DNA of 64,000 nt from CAZOAR01 sp964577985 (GCA_964577985.1 CAZOAR010000008.1:1-64000), one strand, 5' to 3'; positions 1 to 9,249 are shown, counted from the first letter of the stretch. A program made the numbers and translations. Notes: generated from the letters alone by a model not told the origin.

Positions 1-79
1 GTGTTGCCGACCGAAGGGGGCGTAATCGCATGCCAGCCTGCATCTTGCCGGAGTCAGGCGTGAGACATCCCGGTCGCGA

Positions 80-2212
80 TCAGTTGACGTAGCCCAGGGC
101 TCTCAACCTGCGCTGCGTCTCCTCATCGAGCTCACGTCCTCCAGCTTCCTCCACGTTGTGTTCAAAGGATGAGAGCCACTCCGTTAATCTGCCATCGAGA
201 AGATCTGCCGTCTTCTCCCGCTCCTTGATCAGGTTGTGATTCTCCCCGGGATCTGTTGACAGGTCGTACAGTTCGGAATCCCCTCTGGAACTCCGGATGT
301 ACTTGAGCGAACCCACTGTAAACGCCTTGAGCGAGCGTCCCTGATATTTCAGGATTCCTGTCGCTCCCGGATTCGATTCAAGACAGGAGGCTATGAGAGG
401 CCGCTCGAAGAACTGGTATTCGGAGATCGTGAAGTCGTGTGGGCTGGCCTCCTTCCCCACCAGCGACGCGCCCTGGAACCGGGCATCCGCCATATCTTCC
501 CGATCACCCAGCAAATCCATAATAGTCGGATAGATATCCACAGTCTGGACCGGACCCGCGATCTCATGCAGTTCCGGCAGGCCATCCGGTACCCTGATAA
601 CCAGCGGCACCCGGACCAGCGGTTCGTACAGGCTGAAGACATGACTGATCATCTGATGTTCGCCCAGGTGATCGCCATGATCCGCTGTAATCACCACTAT
701 AGTGTTTGCCAGATACCGCCTGGCTTCGAGATAACTGAAGAGTTCGCGGAGTTGACTGTCAAGATAATAGATATCCGCATCATAAATGTCGTTGTAATCC
801 TGCCATTCATCTCTGGAGAGCGGGAGGTCACCGGTCAGGATCGGCCCCAGCTCTTTGTCGGTGATGTTCTTGACGACCGGAGAATATCCCTTTCTCAGAT
901 ACTTCTCGTGAACGGGATCCGGTGCGTCACTCCAGAGGTGAGCTTCCATGAGGTTGATGAAGACGAAAAAAGGTCGGCTCGGCCGGTGCAACAGCTCCAA
1001 CCATTCCCTGACCCAGTGGTTCGTTGTGGAAGCTCCCCCATCAGCGCGGTCCATAAACCTCAGAACAAACCATTCGACGCGGTAATACAACGCAGGTGTC
1101 ATCACATTCTCCTTCCACATCTCCGCGTAAGTCTTAAACCCCTGCGTAAGGCCGCTGCCTCTGCTGATATACGGGTTGTTACAAACGCCCAATGTGTCAT
1201 ACCCCTTCATCGACAGGTATTCCGCCAGCGTGCGGAAACGATCCTCCAGGATGTTTCTCGGCTTCCACACACCGTGGGCGGACGGATAGACCCCTGTGAA
1301 GATGGAAGCATGGGAAGGAATGGTCCAGGGAGCGGGTGCCACCGTGTTCCGATAGAGAACCGCGTCTTCACAGAAAGACCTCAGGAAAGGAGTGGTGTCC
1401 CTTTCGTAGCCGTAACATGAGAACCGGTCCGACCGGGCGGTATCGAGTATGATCAACAGGACATTGGGTTCGTTCTTTTCTGTCCCCTGCCCTCCCGGAT
1501 CGGTGCTGTCGAATGAATGCCGGAAAACGGTGATCAAGGCAATGACGGGTATCAGCATCAAAGCGACCTTTCGCCAGCGACCGGTCTCTCCGGGGATCAG
1601 CTTCTGGAGCTTGACGGTGACAAGATAAATCATCGCAGTCGCGAACAGAACAGCAAAGAAAACGATCAGGGCCATCGGATTGCCCTTCACAACAGAAAGG
1701 TAGTTGACGTATTGATAACCGATGTTGATAAAGAAAAAGGTCGCGGTCAGCGCTCCCGTGAACCGCTCCAGAGTAGTCTTCCGTAAAAATCGAGACATGA
1801 CGAAGAAGAAGAGAAGGACCGGGAGGGTCAGAAGAATCGTTATGTGTGCGGGGTCGCTGAGGAAGCGGTAGATCCAGCCTCCGCCGTTGCCTTCCAAACG
1901 TGAGAAGAGAAAAAAATAGACAGGAAACGATATCAGGGTGGACAAGACCAGGCGCGTGGCATCCTGGCCAGAGGTCTTCGACAATTTTCCCCGAAGAGAG
2001 AAAATGAGATGAGCCGAAAGACCTGCCAGCAGGAATAGCCCCAGATTCCTGACACTGTTTTCTATGGCCCCCTGAATCGTGAAGAGAGGAAAATCCATCC
2101 GGAGGTAGATGCCCTCAAAGAAAGAAAAGACAAGCGCCGAGAAGAGGGATTCTCTGCAAATCAGTCCCAATCTCCCTTTCATCCGGTTGTCCATGTTGTC
2201 CCGTGTCTCCAT
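80..2212 (-). CDS. Membrane-anchored sulfatase-like hydrolase (alkaline phosphatase superfamily)
   Basis: A 710-residue protein with about six hydrophobic helices in residues 20-235, then a periplasmic alkaline-phosphatase-superfamily domain. Metal-ligand motifs are visible: LDTARSD (D257) and TADHGDHLGEH near residue 515. The nucleophile position reads WTIPSHAS, with Thr297 where classical sulfatases have the Cys or Ser that becomes formylglycine. That resembles the Thr-nucleophile LtaS/YejM-like transferases more than true sulfatases, so the substrate is unknown; a phosphoester or phospho-headgroup is as likely as a sulfate ester. The C-terminus ends RRLRALGYVN, and the phosphodiesterase at 6740-8602 ends in a similar NSFRALGYIQ. 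The start is uncertain: ATG codons at 2212, 2194 and 2182 are all possible and none has a strong ribosome binding site. Confidence 0.85.
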   Translation of the reverse strand: METRDNMDNRMKGRLGLICRESLFSALVFSFFEGIYLRMDFPLFTIQGAIENSVRNLGLFLLAGLSAHLIFSLRGKLSKTSGQDATRLVLSTLISFPVYFFLFSRLEGNGGGWIYRFLSDPAHITILLTLPVLLFFFVMSRFLRKTTLERFTGALTATFFFINIGYQYVNYLSVVKGNPMALIVFFAVLFATAMIYLVTVKLQKLIPGETGRWRKVALMLIPVIALITVFRHSFDSTDPGGQGTEKNEPNVLLIILDTARSDRFSCYGYERDTTPFLRSFCEDAVLYRNTVAPAPWTIPSHASIFTGVYPSAHGVWKPRNILEDRFRTLAEYLSMKGYDTLGVCNNPYISRGSGLTQGFKTYAEMWKENVMTPALYYRVEWFVLRFMDRADGGASTTNHWVREWLELLHRPSRPFFVFINLMEAHLWSDAPDPVHEKYLRKGYSPVVKNITDKELGPILTGDLPLSRDEWQDYNDIYDADIYYLDSQLRELFSYLEARRYLANTIVVITADHGDHLGEHQMISHVFSLYEPLVRVPLVIRVPDGLPELHEIAGPVQTVDIYPTIMDLLGDREDMADARFQGASLVGKEASPHDFTISEYQFFERPLIASCLESNPGATGILKYQGRSLKAFTVGSLKYIRSSRGDSELYDLSTDPGENHNLIKEREKTADLLDGRLTEWLSSFEHNVEEAGGRELDEETQRRLRALGYVN

Positions 2213-2302
2213 ATCAAAACTACGGCCCGCTGCCCGCCTCTATGGCGCGGACCAGGCTCCTCCCCCCGGAACGCTTACTCAAACAACGCCTGCGATGCGT
2301 AG

Positions 2303-2331
2303 AGTTTACCAGGACTCGCTCAATTTGGCAA
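2303..2331 (-). promoter_or_regulatory. Putative sigma-70 promoter of the membrane sulfatase-like gene
   Basis: On the minus strand TTGCCA (2331-2326), a 17-bp spacer and TAAACT (2308-2303). Transcription would start near 2296, about 85 nt before the first ATG of the gene at 2212. The -35 matches consensus at 5 of 6 and the -10 at 4 of 6. Confidence 0.45.
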
Positions 2332-2465
2332 GTAGTGCCTCGGTTTGGAGTTTCTGCATATTCAGGCTCGGGGGTTCGACACTCCTTTCACCTACATCTC
2401 GGCGATTACCTGCTTCGACACCCGATCTGACCCGGCAGGCAGGACTACACGCCCCGGGGATTTCC

Positions 2466-3572
2466 TCAACTTCCTGTGTGCTTATCGACCAGGGACTTGA
2501 ACCCCGGCAGCGCATGCGCGTAAAATATCTTCCAGCCTTCGCACAACCAGCTCAGCGTGTCGGGGCCCTTCCCCCATTCTCTGTGCTTGAGACAATCTCC
2601 GGCGCACAGGGGAAGGAACTCACACGCAGCGCATTCAGGGTTCCAACTGGATTTACGACTGCCGAACTCCTTATAAATCCGACTGTTCCACATCTCCTCC
2701 CAGGTATCCCTCTGTATATTGCCAAGCTTCAGTTCCTCCTCGACAAAGAAGTCGCAGGGGTAGATGTCACCGTTGTGCTCCACGACGAAGTAGTTCCGGC
2801 AATCCCTCTCCATCGGGCACAAGTAGTGTCTGCCGGACGTCAGATACATCAACACGCAGTCAAAGAGCCTGACAGATACTCTCCGCGCGTCTGTCCCTAT
2901 CCATTCGTCATATATCCCACACAGGAAGCTGCCCCATTCTTCGGCGGTAATCGAATAGGGAAGCAGCTCTCCTTCCCCGTCGAATTCCACGCAAGGGATG
3001 TATTGCTGAAAGAAGAAGCCTTGATCGCGCAGGTAATGATAGATTTCTCCCGGTTGCCGGACGTTGCTCCTGCTGACTACCGTCAGGATGTTGAATTCCG
3101 CCCCGTACTCCTTCAGGTAGTTGATACCACGCATCACCCTCGAATGGCTTGGCTGTCCATGGTCGGTCCTGCGCTGGGAGTCGTGCACCCCGGCGGGGCC
3201 ATCAAGACTGACGCCCACCAGGAAGTCATGCTCTGCGAAGCAACTTGCCATTTCCCTGTCGACCAGGGTAGCGTTGGTCTGTATCCCGTTGGAAACAATT
3301 GTGTTACCGATATGGTTTTTCCGCTGCAACCTCGCTGCCAGCCGGAAGAAGTCTGTACCCATCAGGGTGGGCTCACCACCCTGCCAGCTGAAGGAATAGT
3401 GAGGCATATCGATCGCCATGAAGCTGGAAATCACTCGTTCAAGCACCTGGGAGGACATGCGGTGCATGCTGCATTCAGGATATAGCCGCTTCCGATCTGA
3501 ATAGAAGCAATACTCGCAGGCCAGATTACAATCCGCGGCGGTCGGTTTAATAAGGAGTGAAAATGGTTTCAT
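2466..3572 (-). CDS. Anaerobic sulfatase-maturating enzyme (radical SAM, SPASM domain)
   Basis: A 368-residue radical SAM protein. C15-x3-C19-x2-C22 binds the SAM-cleaving [4Fe-4S] cluster. The C-terminal third carries the SPASM cysteines expected of AnSME (CPMERDC, YPCDFF, CAACEFLPLCAGDC), which bind two auxiliary clusters. AnSMEs oxidise a Cys or Ser in the sulfatase CxPSR motif to formylglycine in the cytoplasm without oxygen. The gene lies directly downstream of a Cys-type sulfatase (3733-5202), its obvious client. Length is normal for the family. The ATG at 3572 has only a weak upstream Shine-Dalgarno, which fits co-transcription with the sulfatase. Assignment to AnSME rather than another SPASM peptide-modifying enzyme rests on motif spacing plus the neighbour. 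Confidence 0.88.
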   Translation of the reverse strand: MKPFSLLIKPTAADCNLACEYCFYSDRKRLYPECSMHRMSSQVLERVISSFMAIDMPHYSFSWQGGEPTLMGTDFFRLAARLQRKNHIGNTIVSNGIQTNATLVDREMASCFAEHDFLVGVSLDGPAGVHDSQRRTDHGQPSHSRVMRGINYLKEYGAEFNILTVVSRSNVRQPGEIYHYLRDQGFFFQQYIPCVEFDGEGELLPYSITAEEWGSFLCGIYDEWIGTDARRVSVRLFDCVLMYLTSGRHYLCPMERDCRNYFVVEHNGDIYPCDFFVEEELKLGNIQRDTWEEMWNSRIYKEFGSRKSSWNPECAACEFLPLCAGDCLKHREWGKGPDTLSWLCEGWKIFYAHALPGFKSLVDKHTGS

Positions 3573-3732
3573 GACGTTAGATCGTCTGGCGGATGCGTTG
3601 CCGGGGAGTTCTCGGCTCTCTCAGAGTGATGGGATAAGAGGCTCTTCAAAAGGGCTACTCTCCTTGATGGAGGGTCTCCGTACGAGCGAATTGATTGCGA
3701 TCCGGACGCAGAGTCGGCCGCTGTTCCTGCAT

Positions 3733-5202
3733 TCATGCCCCGATTCTTCGCTTGAAGTCCTCCAGGAAGAGATCGTTCAGACGCGTCATCATCTCAAGCA
3801 GATCCCGTCTCTTTTTGTCAATCTCATTCTTATACGCTGGATCTTCGATGAGATTATTCAGAGCGTTCGGGTCTTTCCCGTAATCGTAGAATTCCTCCGG
3901 AACCCTGTACTGGTAAAACTTGACGCGGGCTGCGAGCTGCTTGTCCGTCTTCGCGGCCTCCTCCATTGCCCTGTACGTCTGGCTCGAGAAACGGCCGAAC
4001 TTCTTCTTCCCGTCGGACCACACGTTGAAGATATAGCCGAAACGCTTGTCCTGAACGGCGCGCATGGGAATGAACCAGTTCTTATACCCGGGTCTGTTCG
4101 CGGGTATCTTTTCGCTTACAGGCTGATGCATGAACGTGAAGACCTTGTCGCGTCCTTCCTGATTGTCACCATGAAGAAGTGGCAGGATTGAACGGCCGTC
4201 CTGCTGATCCCCCGCGGGTAGTCCAGCGGCTTCCAGAATCGTCGGCGCGAGGTCGATGCTCGAGACCATGTTGTCTTCATCTATTCTTCCTGGCGAGACC
4301 TTATCGGGCCAGTTGATAATCCACGGTGTCCTGGTGCTGTTGAGATAACAGCACCTCTTTGCGAAAGGGAAAGCCATGCCATTGTCGCTCAGGAACATGA
4401 CCATGGTATTGCTCTGAAAACCACTTTCCTTCAGGGCGCGCATAATCTTACCAACACCTTCATCACACCGATGAACAGCAGCGTAGTACTGGGCCACCTC
4501 CTTCCGGACGGCCGGAAGATCAGGCAGAAACCCGGGCACTTCAACCTCATCGGGCCGGTAGTACTTATCTGCCGCTGGAATCGACATGCCCTTCTTTTCC
4601 AGATTCTTCTCCATCCGGCTTCCAGGAAAAGGCGGGTGAGGATCATACAGATTTGCTATAAGAAGGAATGGCTTGTTTGTCTCTTCGGCCTTATGCAGGA
4701 AGTCCCTTGTGTTTTCATAGAATTTCTCTGGATTTCGAAAGTCGACCCTGGGGTTTTTGACATCCCAGATTACGTCCCACTTTGACCTGTTTTTGGGTGG
4801 ATCATAATGGAGTCTTTTCCCGAAGATTCCTGTCAGATAGCCTGCCTTTCGTAACTGATCGTAAAACCTCGGCACTTCAGGGTTTTCCGATTCGAACACG
4901 ATAGCCTTGGTGTGCAGGGGATACATCCCTGTCGCCCAGGTCATACGGCTGGGGCCGCAAACAGACACAGTAACGTGCGCATGGTCAAAGCGCATCCCAT
5001 CTCTGGCAAGTCCATCGATGTTGGGTGTGATGCCGGGAATCCTGCAGCCGGTCACGCCCAGCGAATCGTAATTCATATCGTCCGCGGTAATCATCAGAAT
5101 ATTGGGGCGGTCATCCCCATTCTGAGCAGCCGCGGCGAACCTGCGCATAAACAACGCCAGAGTACCGCTGCCCATCAGTCGCAGAAATTTTCGTCTGATC
5201 AT
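3733..5202 (-). CDS. Secreted Cys-type sulfatase with Tat signal
   Basis: A 489-residue arylsulfatase-family protein. The N-terminus, MIRRKFLRLMGSG followed by a hydrophobic stretch and an AAA cleavage region, is a twin-arginine signal, so the enzyme should fold and be modified in the cytoplasm before export. Metal-site motif ITADDM lies near residue 40. The active-site signature VCGPSRMTWATG places Cys82 as formylglycine precursor and Arg86 as its partner, the canonical CxPSR. LSDNGM supplies further metal ligands. The start was moved from 5223 to ATG 5202 because GGAGG sits 7 nt upstream and the Tat motif begins there. The overall pattern is like iduronate-2-sulfatase and choline-sulfatase relatives; the substrate cannot be told. 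The maturase gene follows immediately. Confidence 0.9.
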   Translation of the reverse strand: MIRRKFLRLMGSGTLALFMRRFAAAAQNGDDRPNILMITADDMNYDSLGVTGCRIPGITPNIDGLARDGMRFDHAHVTVSVCGPSRMTWATGMYPLHTKAIVFESENPEVPRFYDQLRKAGYLTGIFGKRLHYDPPKNRSKWDVIWDVKNPRVDFRNPEKFYENTRDFLHKAEETNKPFLLIANLYDPHPPFPGSRMEKNLEKKGMSIPAADKYYRPDEVEVPGFLPDLPAVRKEVAQYYAAVHRCDEGVGKIMRALKESGFQSNTMVMFLSDNGMAFPFAKRCCYLNSTRTPWIINWPDKVSPGRIDEDNMVSSIDLAPTILEAAGLPAGDQQDGRSILPLLHGDNQEGRDKVFTFMHQPVSEKIPANRPGYKNWFIPMRAVQDKRFGYIFNVWSDGKKKFGRFSSQTYRAMEEAAKTDKQLAARVKFYQYRVPEEFYDYGKDPNALNNLIEDPAYKNEIDKKRRDLLEMMTRLNDLFLEDFKRRIGA

Positions 5203-5379
5203 GGATTTACCTCCGCTCTCCAAAACACGCTACATCCTGACAATCACACGTCGCTTTTCTATTTCCATTTTACCAACATTGATTCGCACAATTCTCATCC
5301 GGAGCTGTGGGTTGTTCCGCAATATATACCCGCCGGATTTCCGTCCCCCATCCCCGCACCGCATCAACACTCCCGCCAG

Positions 5380-5408
5380 ATTATGCCTGATTGACCCAGT
5401 AATGTCAA
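5380..5408 (-). promoter_or_regulatory. Sigma-70-type promoter of the sulfatase / maturase unit
   Basis: Minus strand TTGACA (5408-5403), 17-bp spacer, CATAAT (5385-5380): 6/6 and 5/6 consensus. The start point would be near 5373, giving a leader of about 170 nt before the sulfatase ATG at 5202. The 290-bp gap to the SGNH gene upstream holds no other convincing feature. Confidence 0.65.
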
Positions 5409-5491
5409 GCTGCCTGCCGGATAACTGGAGTTGCCTCGGCCGGGAGACAGGTAGAGACGACCATCCGGAAACCAGGAGAAAATGCCGGTTG

Positions 5492-6529
5492 TTATCGCTG
5501 CCCTTCGGCTCTGAGATTGGAAAGCAGCGAAGGGTCTTCCAGGAGCCTGTCTCTGATCGCCTCTGCAATCAGGCGGTGGCCCAACTTGCTGAAGTGGCCT
5601 ATAGGAGGAGGGTTGAACACATCAACGGGCTTGTAGCCGGAAGCGGATAAACCCTCGAAAAGATCTATGACGTGAAAACCGTTTTCCTTAACCGTAGCGG
5701 AGACCTTTTCACGAATATCCTCGTTCTTGGGCCCCGGTACGCCGACAAGAACAAGGATCTGAAACCCTTCTGCGCTCGCTACATCCTTCATGTCTCTGAA
5801 TGCCTCAACGACACTCATCCATTTATGCGGGTCTGCATGGAGATATCTGACATAGTTGCCCCCTCCGTATTTCCTGAGATCCCAGTCACGACGGGCCTTC
5901 TGAACCAGCCTTAGAACGCTGGAATGCTGCCACCAGAGCGGCTTTCTGAAATAGCTGTGCAGCGGCTGGAAGGATTCGATTTCCGGGTCATTCCCCGAAT
6001 AACCGACAATCACCAGGTCGGGATCCCAGACGAGGGCTTTGTACCTCAGTACAATCGCCTCATCCCTGGTCGAGTATCCTCCCACCCCGAGATTCAAGAC
6101 CTCATATTGATGATTCGTATCCGCCGCTGAATCGTTCAGCAATCTCTCCAGCACGTTCGAATAGGTATCACTCCCGGAGACACCGAATCCAAAAGCACCC
6201 GAATCCCCGATTACGACTATCCTGATCAGCGAATCAGGCTTACCCGCAATTGGCTCGTCATCTCGCATGCCATAACTGTTTGTCTTCACAATGGCGCCAT
6301 GCGAGAACTTCTCCATATTTGGAACCAACTCATAGGACAGTCCAGGAATCGAAGAATGTCTGTGAAGCAATTCTGTCCAGGCCTTCGGCTTGAGTTTACC
6401 GGGCAGTTCCGCAAACCCTTTGGGGATATCGAAAAACCTCAAGCCCAACTCCACTACAAAGAGGGTAAGAGCAAGAGAAACAATCATCAGGCATATAGAC
6501 TTGAGGAGTTGCCGATGTGATGGACTCAT
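5492..6529 (-). CDS. Membrane-anchored SGNH/GDSL hydrolase
   Basis: 345 residues. One N-terminal transmembrane helix (residues 10-30, ending VELGLRFF) is followed by an SGNH-fold domain. Block I is VVIGDSGAFGFG with Ser110, block II is the GVGGYST region with Gly at about 150, block III is YSGND with Asn180, and the terminal block is GHFSKLGH with a His near 315. The Asp usually three residues before that His is not obvious (PPPIGH), so the triad may be incomplete or differently built. These enzymes are typically carbohydrate or lipid esterases or acyltransferase partners at the cell envelope. The start at 6529 is supported by GAGG 8 nt upstream. The same VELGLR-anchored architecture recurs in the protein at 32250-34442. 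Confidence 0.8.
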   Translation of the reverse strand: MSPSHRQLLKSICLMIVSLALTLFVVELGLRFFDIPKGFAELPGKLKPKAWTELLHRHSSIPGLSYELVPNMEKFSHGAIVKTNSYGMRDDEPIAGKPDSLIRIVVIGDSGAFGFGVSGSDTYSNVLERLLNDSAADTNHQYEVLNLGVGGYSTRDEAIVLRYKALVWDPDLVIVGYSGNDPEIESFQPLHSYFRKPLWWQHSSVLRLVQKARRDWDLRKYGGGNYVRYLHADPHKWMSVVEAFRDMKDVASAEGFQILVLVGVPGPKNEDIREKVSATVKENGFHVIDLFEGLSASGYKPVDVFNPPPIGHFSKLGHRLIAEAIRDRLLEDPSLLSNLRAEGQR

Positions 6530-6739
6530 TTTGCCGACCTCGCAAGATTCAGGTTGTCTGCCTCGTTATTTACAGCATCAGAGCCATTGTTCCGCCAGCA
6601 TCTATCAACTGCGATGCGACATACGGTTCCCTCCGGGAGACAGGACAACCAGCCCACCGGCAAAGTGTGTGCCATTATCTTCCATCTGCCGATCCAACCG
6701 GATTACGCTTGCGGTCGCGCAGAGGTTCTACAGTCCGGA

Positions 6740-8602
6740 CTACTGAATATATCCGAGCGCCCGAAAACTGTTGAGGATTTCCTCGTCCTCATCGGTCAGC
6801 GTCATCCTGCGCTTTCTGGAGAACCTCTCCTTCTCGTATGATTTAATATACGAAGGAGGATGCCCGGCGAAGTATGACTCATCGACGATTCCCTCGAGAA
6901 CCCGCCCCTTCATATCCGATGCGACCGGAAGGCCGAGCAGGTATAAGAGTGTGGGAAGAATATCGTAGACGCCGGCATCGTGGATCTCGACACCATTCTT
7001 CAGCCTGCCCCCTCTCGCGATCAGTATTCCGGGGGGAGCCATGTAATGATGTGCGGATATCACCCGATAAAGCTGTTTTGATCTGGCCTTGCCCTTCGTG
7101 GTCATCTTCTTCGACTTCAAGGGAATCGGCTCCATCCCGTGGTCGGAAATGATAATGACATCCCGGTCCTCTCCCACGCTCTCGATAAGCCTGCCGACCA
7201 CGTGATCGAAGTAGATGTAAGTGTAGCGGACCAGGTCGCCGTATCGCTCCACGTCGTCAGCCGGGATTTCTTCGGCATATGCTTCCGGTTCCATGAATCG
7301 CCAGAAGCGATGCTGCATGGCGTCGAGGAAATGGTCATAAAAGAGAACGACATCTGGATCGTATGATTTCGTCAATGAGATCGTGACATCCAGCTTCCGT
7401 TCGATGTGTTCCAGATCGTCGATGAAATCGCCGAAGAGGAGGCTGTCGCTCTTCTCAAACTCCTTGACGAAGGATGGGAGATGGTCATACGCTGATCTGT
7501 TGAGAAGATCCATCGCCCTGTCATAGAGTGAATCCGGCCATATCAACCCCATCCCACGATTCAAACCCTTTCGCTTATCCAGGTCCAGAAAACGGTTCGA
7601 CACCATAAACCCGTTGACCTCATCAACCGGCCACGACCCCATCCAGTTGGCGACTCCTACGGTGAACCCGGAACGGTTAAGGATGTTCCAGATGGCTGAG
7701 CACTTGCGGGCCTGGGATGAGTAAGGCGCGAATGAAACGAGGTTTCTCCGCCTGAGGACCAGGAGGAAACGTGACAGTACGGTCCCCTTTGCCTGTATGG
7801 ATTGGCTCAATCCGGGGATGTTGTAGTAGGCAAAGCCATCCACGCCGTGCTGCCGATAATGTTTTCCGGTGACAATGCTCGTCCAGATTATCGGTGAAGC
7901 GGTTGGTTGAAACGTCTTCAGAGGACCTCTGACGCCATCCTGGATAACACTCTGAAAGTTCGGGAGATCTCCGTTCGCCAGCAATCGATCCATGACATGC
8001 CAGTTGGCCGAATCAATCCCGATAACCAGGGCCTTATGGTTGCCTTCCGGATGAGGGGGAGATACGAGGTCCGGATCGTAGGTCTGCTCCCAGAGGTGCC
8101 GGTAGTAGAGAAAAGAGGCGGTGAAAACGACCAGCAGGATGATCGTCGGGAGAAGAGCACGTTTCAGCCGGAAGACGCCTCCGGAGCCAGGTTTCAGGAA
8201 AAAATAACCGACCCCGATTAGCGTGAGTGTGAATATAGCACTGAGGACGGAATAGAGCATGGAATCACTGCCACCCCACCCAAACCAGTTCCACGTCTCA
8301 TTAACAAGGAGAAGAAAGATGGAAAAGACCAGGAGGACCAGGGTGCCTCTTCTCGCACACCGCTTTCCTGACCACAATTTGCTGCCGAGGAGAAAAAGGG
8401 AATATACAATGGACGCAAGCAACGTGAAGACGACTACCGATGGGACGGTCAAGTAAGTCAACAGCAGGAATGTATCCCTGTTCAGGCCGAGGATTCCGTT
8501 GAGGATCAGCACCTGGAAGGACGTGAAGAGGCCGAAGAGAGATCCGGCAGTCAGTCCTGCGAGTGCGATATTCCTGAAATGGCACCAATGTTTTGAGCTC
8601 AT
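6740..8602 (-). CDS. Membrane-linked type I phosphodiesterase / nucleotide pyrophosphatase-like protein
   Basis: About 620 residues: several N-terminal membrane helices, then an alkaline-phosphatase-superfamily catalytic domain of the phosphodiesterase type. Visible motifs are VIGIDSANW (first metal Asp), PTASPIIWTSIVTG with the nucleophilic Thr, DHFLDAMQHRFW (Asp and His ligands), IISDHGM and a late SAHHYM histidine. The family cleaves phosphodiesters or transfers phospho-groups at the outer face of the membrane. The reading frame stays open upstream to 8842, but a perfect promoter overlaps that region, so those codons cannot all be translated. I place the start at ATG 8602, preceded by AAAGGA and directly followed by the first membrane segment. 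It is the third alkaline-phosphatase-superfamily enzyme in 8.5 kb. Confidence 0.82.
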   Translation of the reverse strand: MSSKHWCHFRNIALAGLTAGSLFGLFTSFQVLILNGILGLNRDTFLLLTYLTVPSVVVFTLLASIVYSLFLLGSKLWSGKRCARRGTLVLLVFSIFLLLVNETWNWFGWGGSDSMLYSVLSAIFTLTLIGVGYFFLKPGSGGVFRLKRALLPTIILLVVFTASFLYYRHLWEQTYDPDLVSPPHPEGNHKALVIGIDSANWHVMDRLLANGDLPNFQSVIQDGVRGPLKTFQPTASPIIWTSIVTGKHYRQHGVDGFAYYNIPGLSQSIQAKGTVLSRFLLVLRRRNLVSFAPYSSQARKCSAIWNILNRSGFTVGVANWMGSWPVDEVNGFMVSNRFLDLDKRKGLNRGMGLIWPDSLYDRAMDLLNRSAYDHLPSFVKEFEKSDSLLFGDFIDDLEHIERKLDVTISLTKSYDPDVVLFYDHFLDAMQHRFWRFMEPEAYAEEIPADDVERYGDLVRYTYIYFDHVVGRLIESVGEDRDVIIISDHGMEPIPLKSKKMTTKGKARSKQLYRVISAHHYMAPPGILIARGGRLKNGVEIHDAGVYDILPTLLYLLGLPVASDMKGRVLEGIVDESYFAGHPPSYIKSYEKERFSRKRRMTLTDEDEEILNSFRALGYIQ

Positions 8603-8813
8603 TGCGCCTGGTTTCCTTTCACGATTGCCCCCAGGAAAAACCCGTGTCACTTCGGCTTCGTCTCCATCTTTCCATGGTATTCCGTCTTCATTGATGCATT
8701 GATGATGTCGAAAACAGCCCTCATCTCCTGACATGGCTCTGAAGAGGGTGTGTTTCATGGACAGTTTGAATATCGAGGTCGCCTTGTCGCTGCACGACAG
8801 CCTCTCGGACCTG

Positions 8814-8842
8814 ATTATACCCGATAAGCAGCGAGGTGTCAA
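8814..8842 (-). promoter_or_regulatory. Perfect-consensus sigma-70 promoter
   Basis: Minus strand TTGACA (8842-8837), exactly 17 bp, TATAAT (8819-8814): both hexamers match consensus at every position. The start point would be near 8807. It drives the phosphodiesterase gene and implies a leader of about 205 nt if translation begins at 8602. Confidence 0.85.
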
Positions 8843-9136
8843 GTGAAGTCATAGGAACGTTTACCCGTCGGCGTGAGGATCAGGCGGTATGGCACGGTCC
8901 AGGGCGATTCGTCGTAACCGATATCCACCTCATATCCGAACAACCGGGGATCTCCATCAAAATCAGAGGATACACTCGCATCCTCCGCTCATGACCTCCA
9001 CCCGCGAGAACCTCTTGTGCATGTCTATCCCGATGTGGTACATTCCAACTGCCTTCCCTCTTCGTTCCAAATTCGTGTTCATCCACTCGAAATATACAAC
9101 TTTGGGCGAGAGGAGGCTTGACACGGGCAGAAACGA

Positions 9137-9165
9137 TTGCTCTTCAGCGATACATTATGTATATT
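9137..9165 (+). promoter_or_regulatory. Candidate promoter of the CBM9-like / M1 / membrane-protein operon
   Basis: TTGCTC (9137-9142), 17-bp spacer, TATATT (9160-9165). The -10 matches 5 of 6, the -35 is poor. It lies about 80 nt upstream of the ribosome binding site GGGGGAG (9235-9241). Confidence 0.35.
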
Positions 9166-9249
9166 GTCGTAATTCAAGCACCTGCGTGCCACATATCCTC
9201 GTTCACGCGGATGTTTTTCTGGAAAACAATATATGGGGGAGCCATGAAT

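Larger units (their letters stand above)
8603..9249. other. Divergent intergenic region, 647 bp
   Basis: This separates the minus-strand phosphodiesterase gene from the plus-strand CBM9-like gene. It holds a consensus minus-strand promoter (8814-8842), a roughly 205-nt transcribed leader (8807-8603) and a weaker plus-strand promoter candidate (9137-9165). Short reading frames here have no ribosome binding sites and no recognisable motifs. I see no tRNA or known riboswitch fold. Confidence 0.6.

Noticed and set aside
437..1420. 327-codon plus-strand open frame
   Set aside because: Shadow of the membrane sulfatase-like gene on the other strand, with no recognisable protein features.
2109..3485. 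458-codon plus-strand open frame opposite the maturase gene
   Set aside because: It is antisense to a protein with complete radical SAM and SPASM motifs; no ribosome binding site and no family pattern.
9118..9123. TTGACA as -35 of the CBM9 operon
   Set aside because: No -10 box at 16-18 bp; the sequence there reads TCTTCA.
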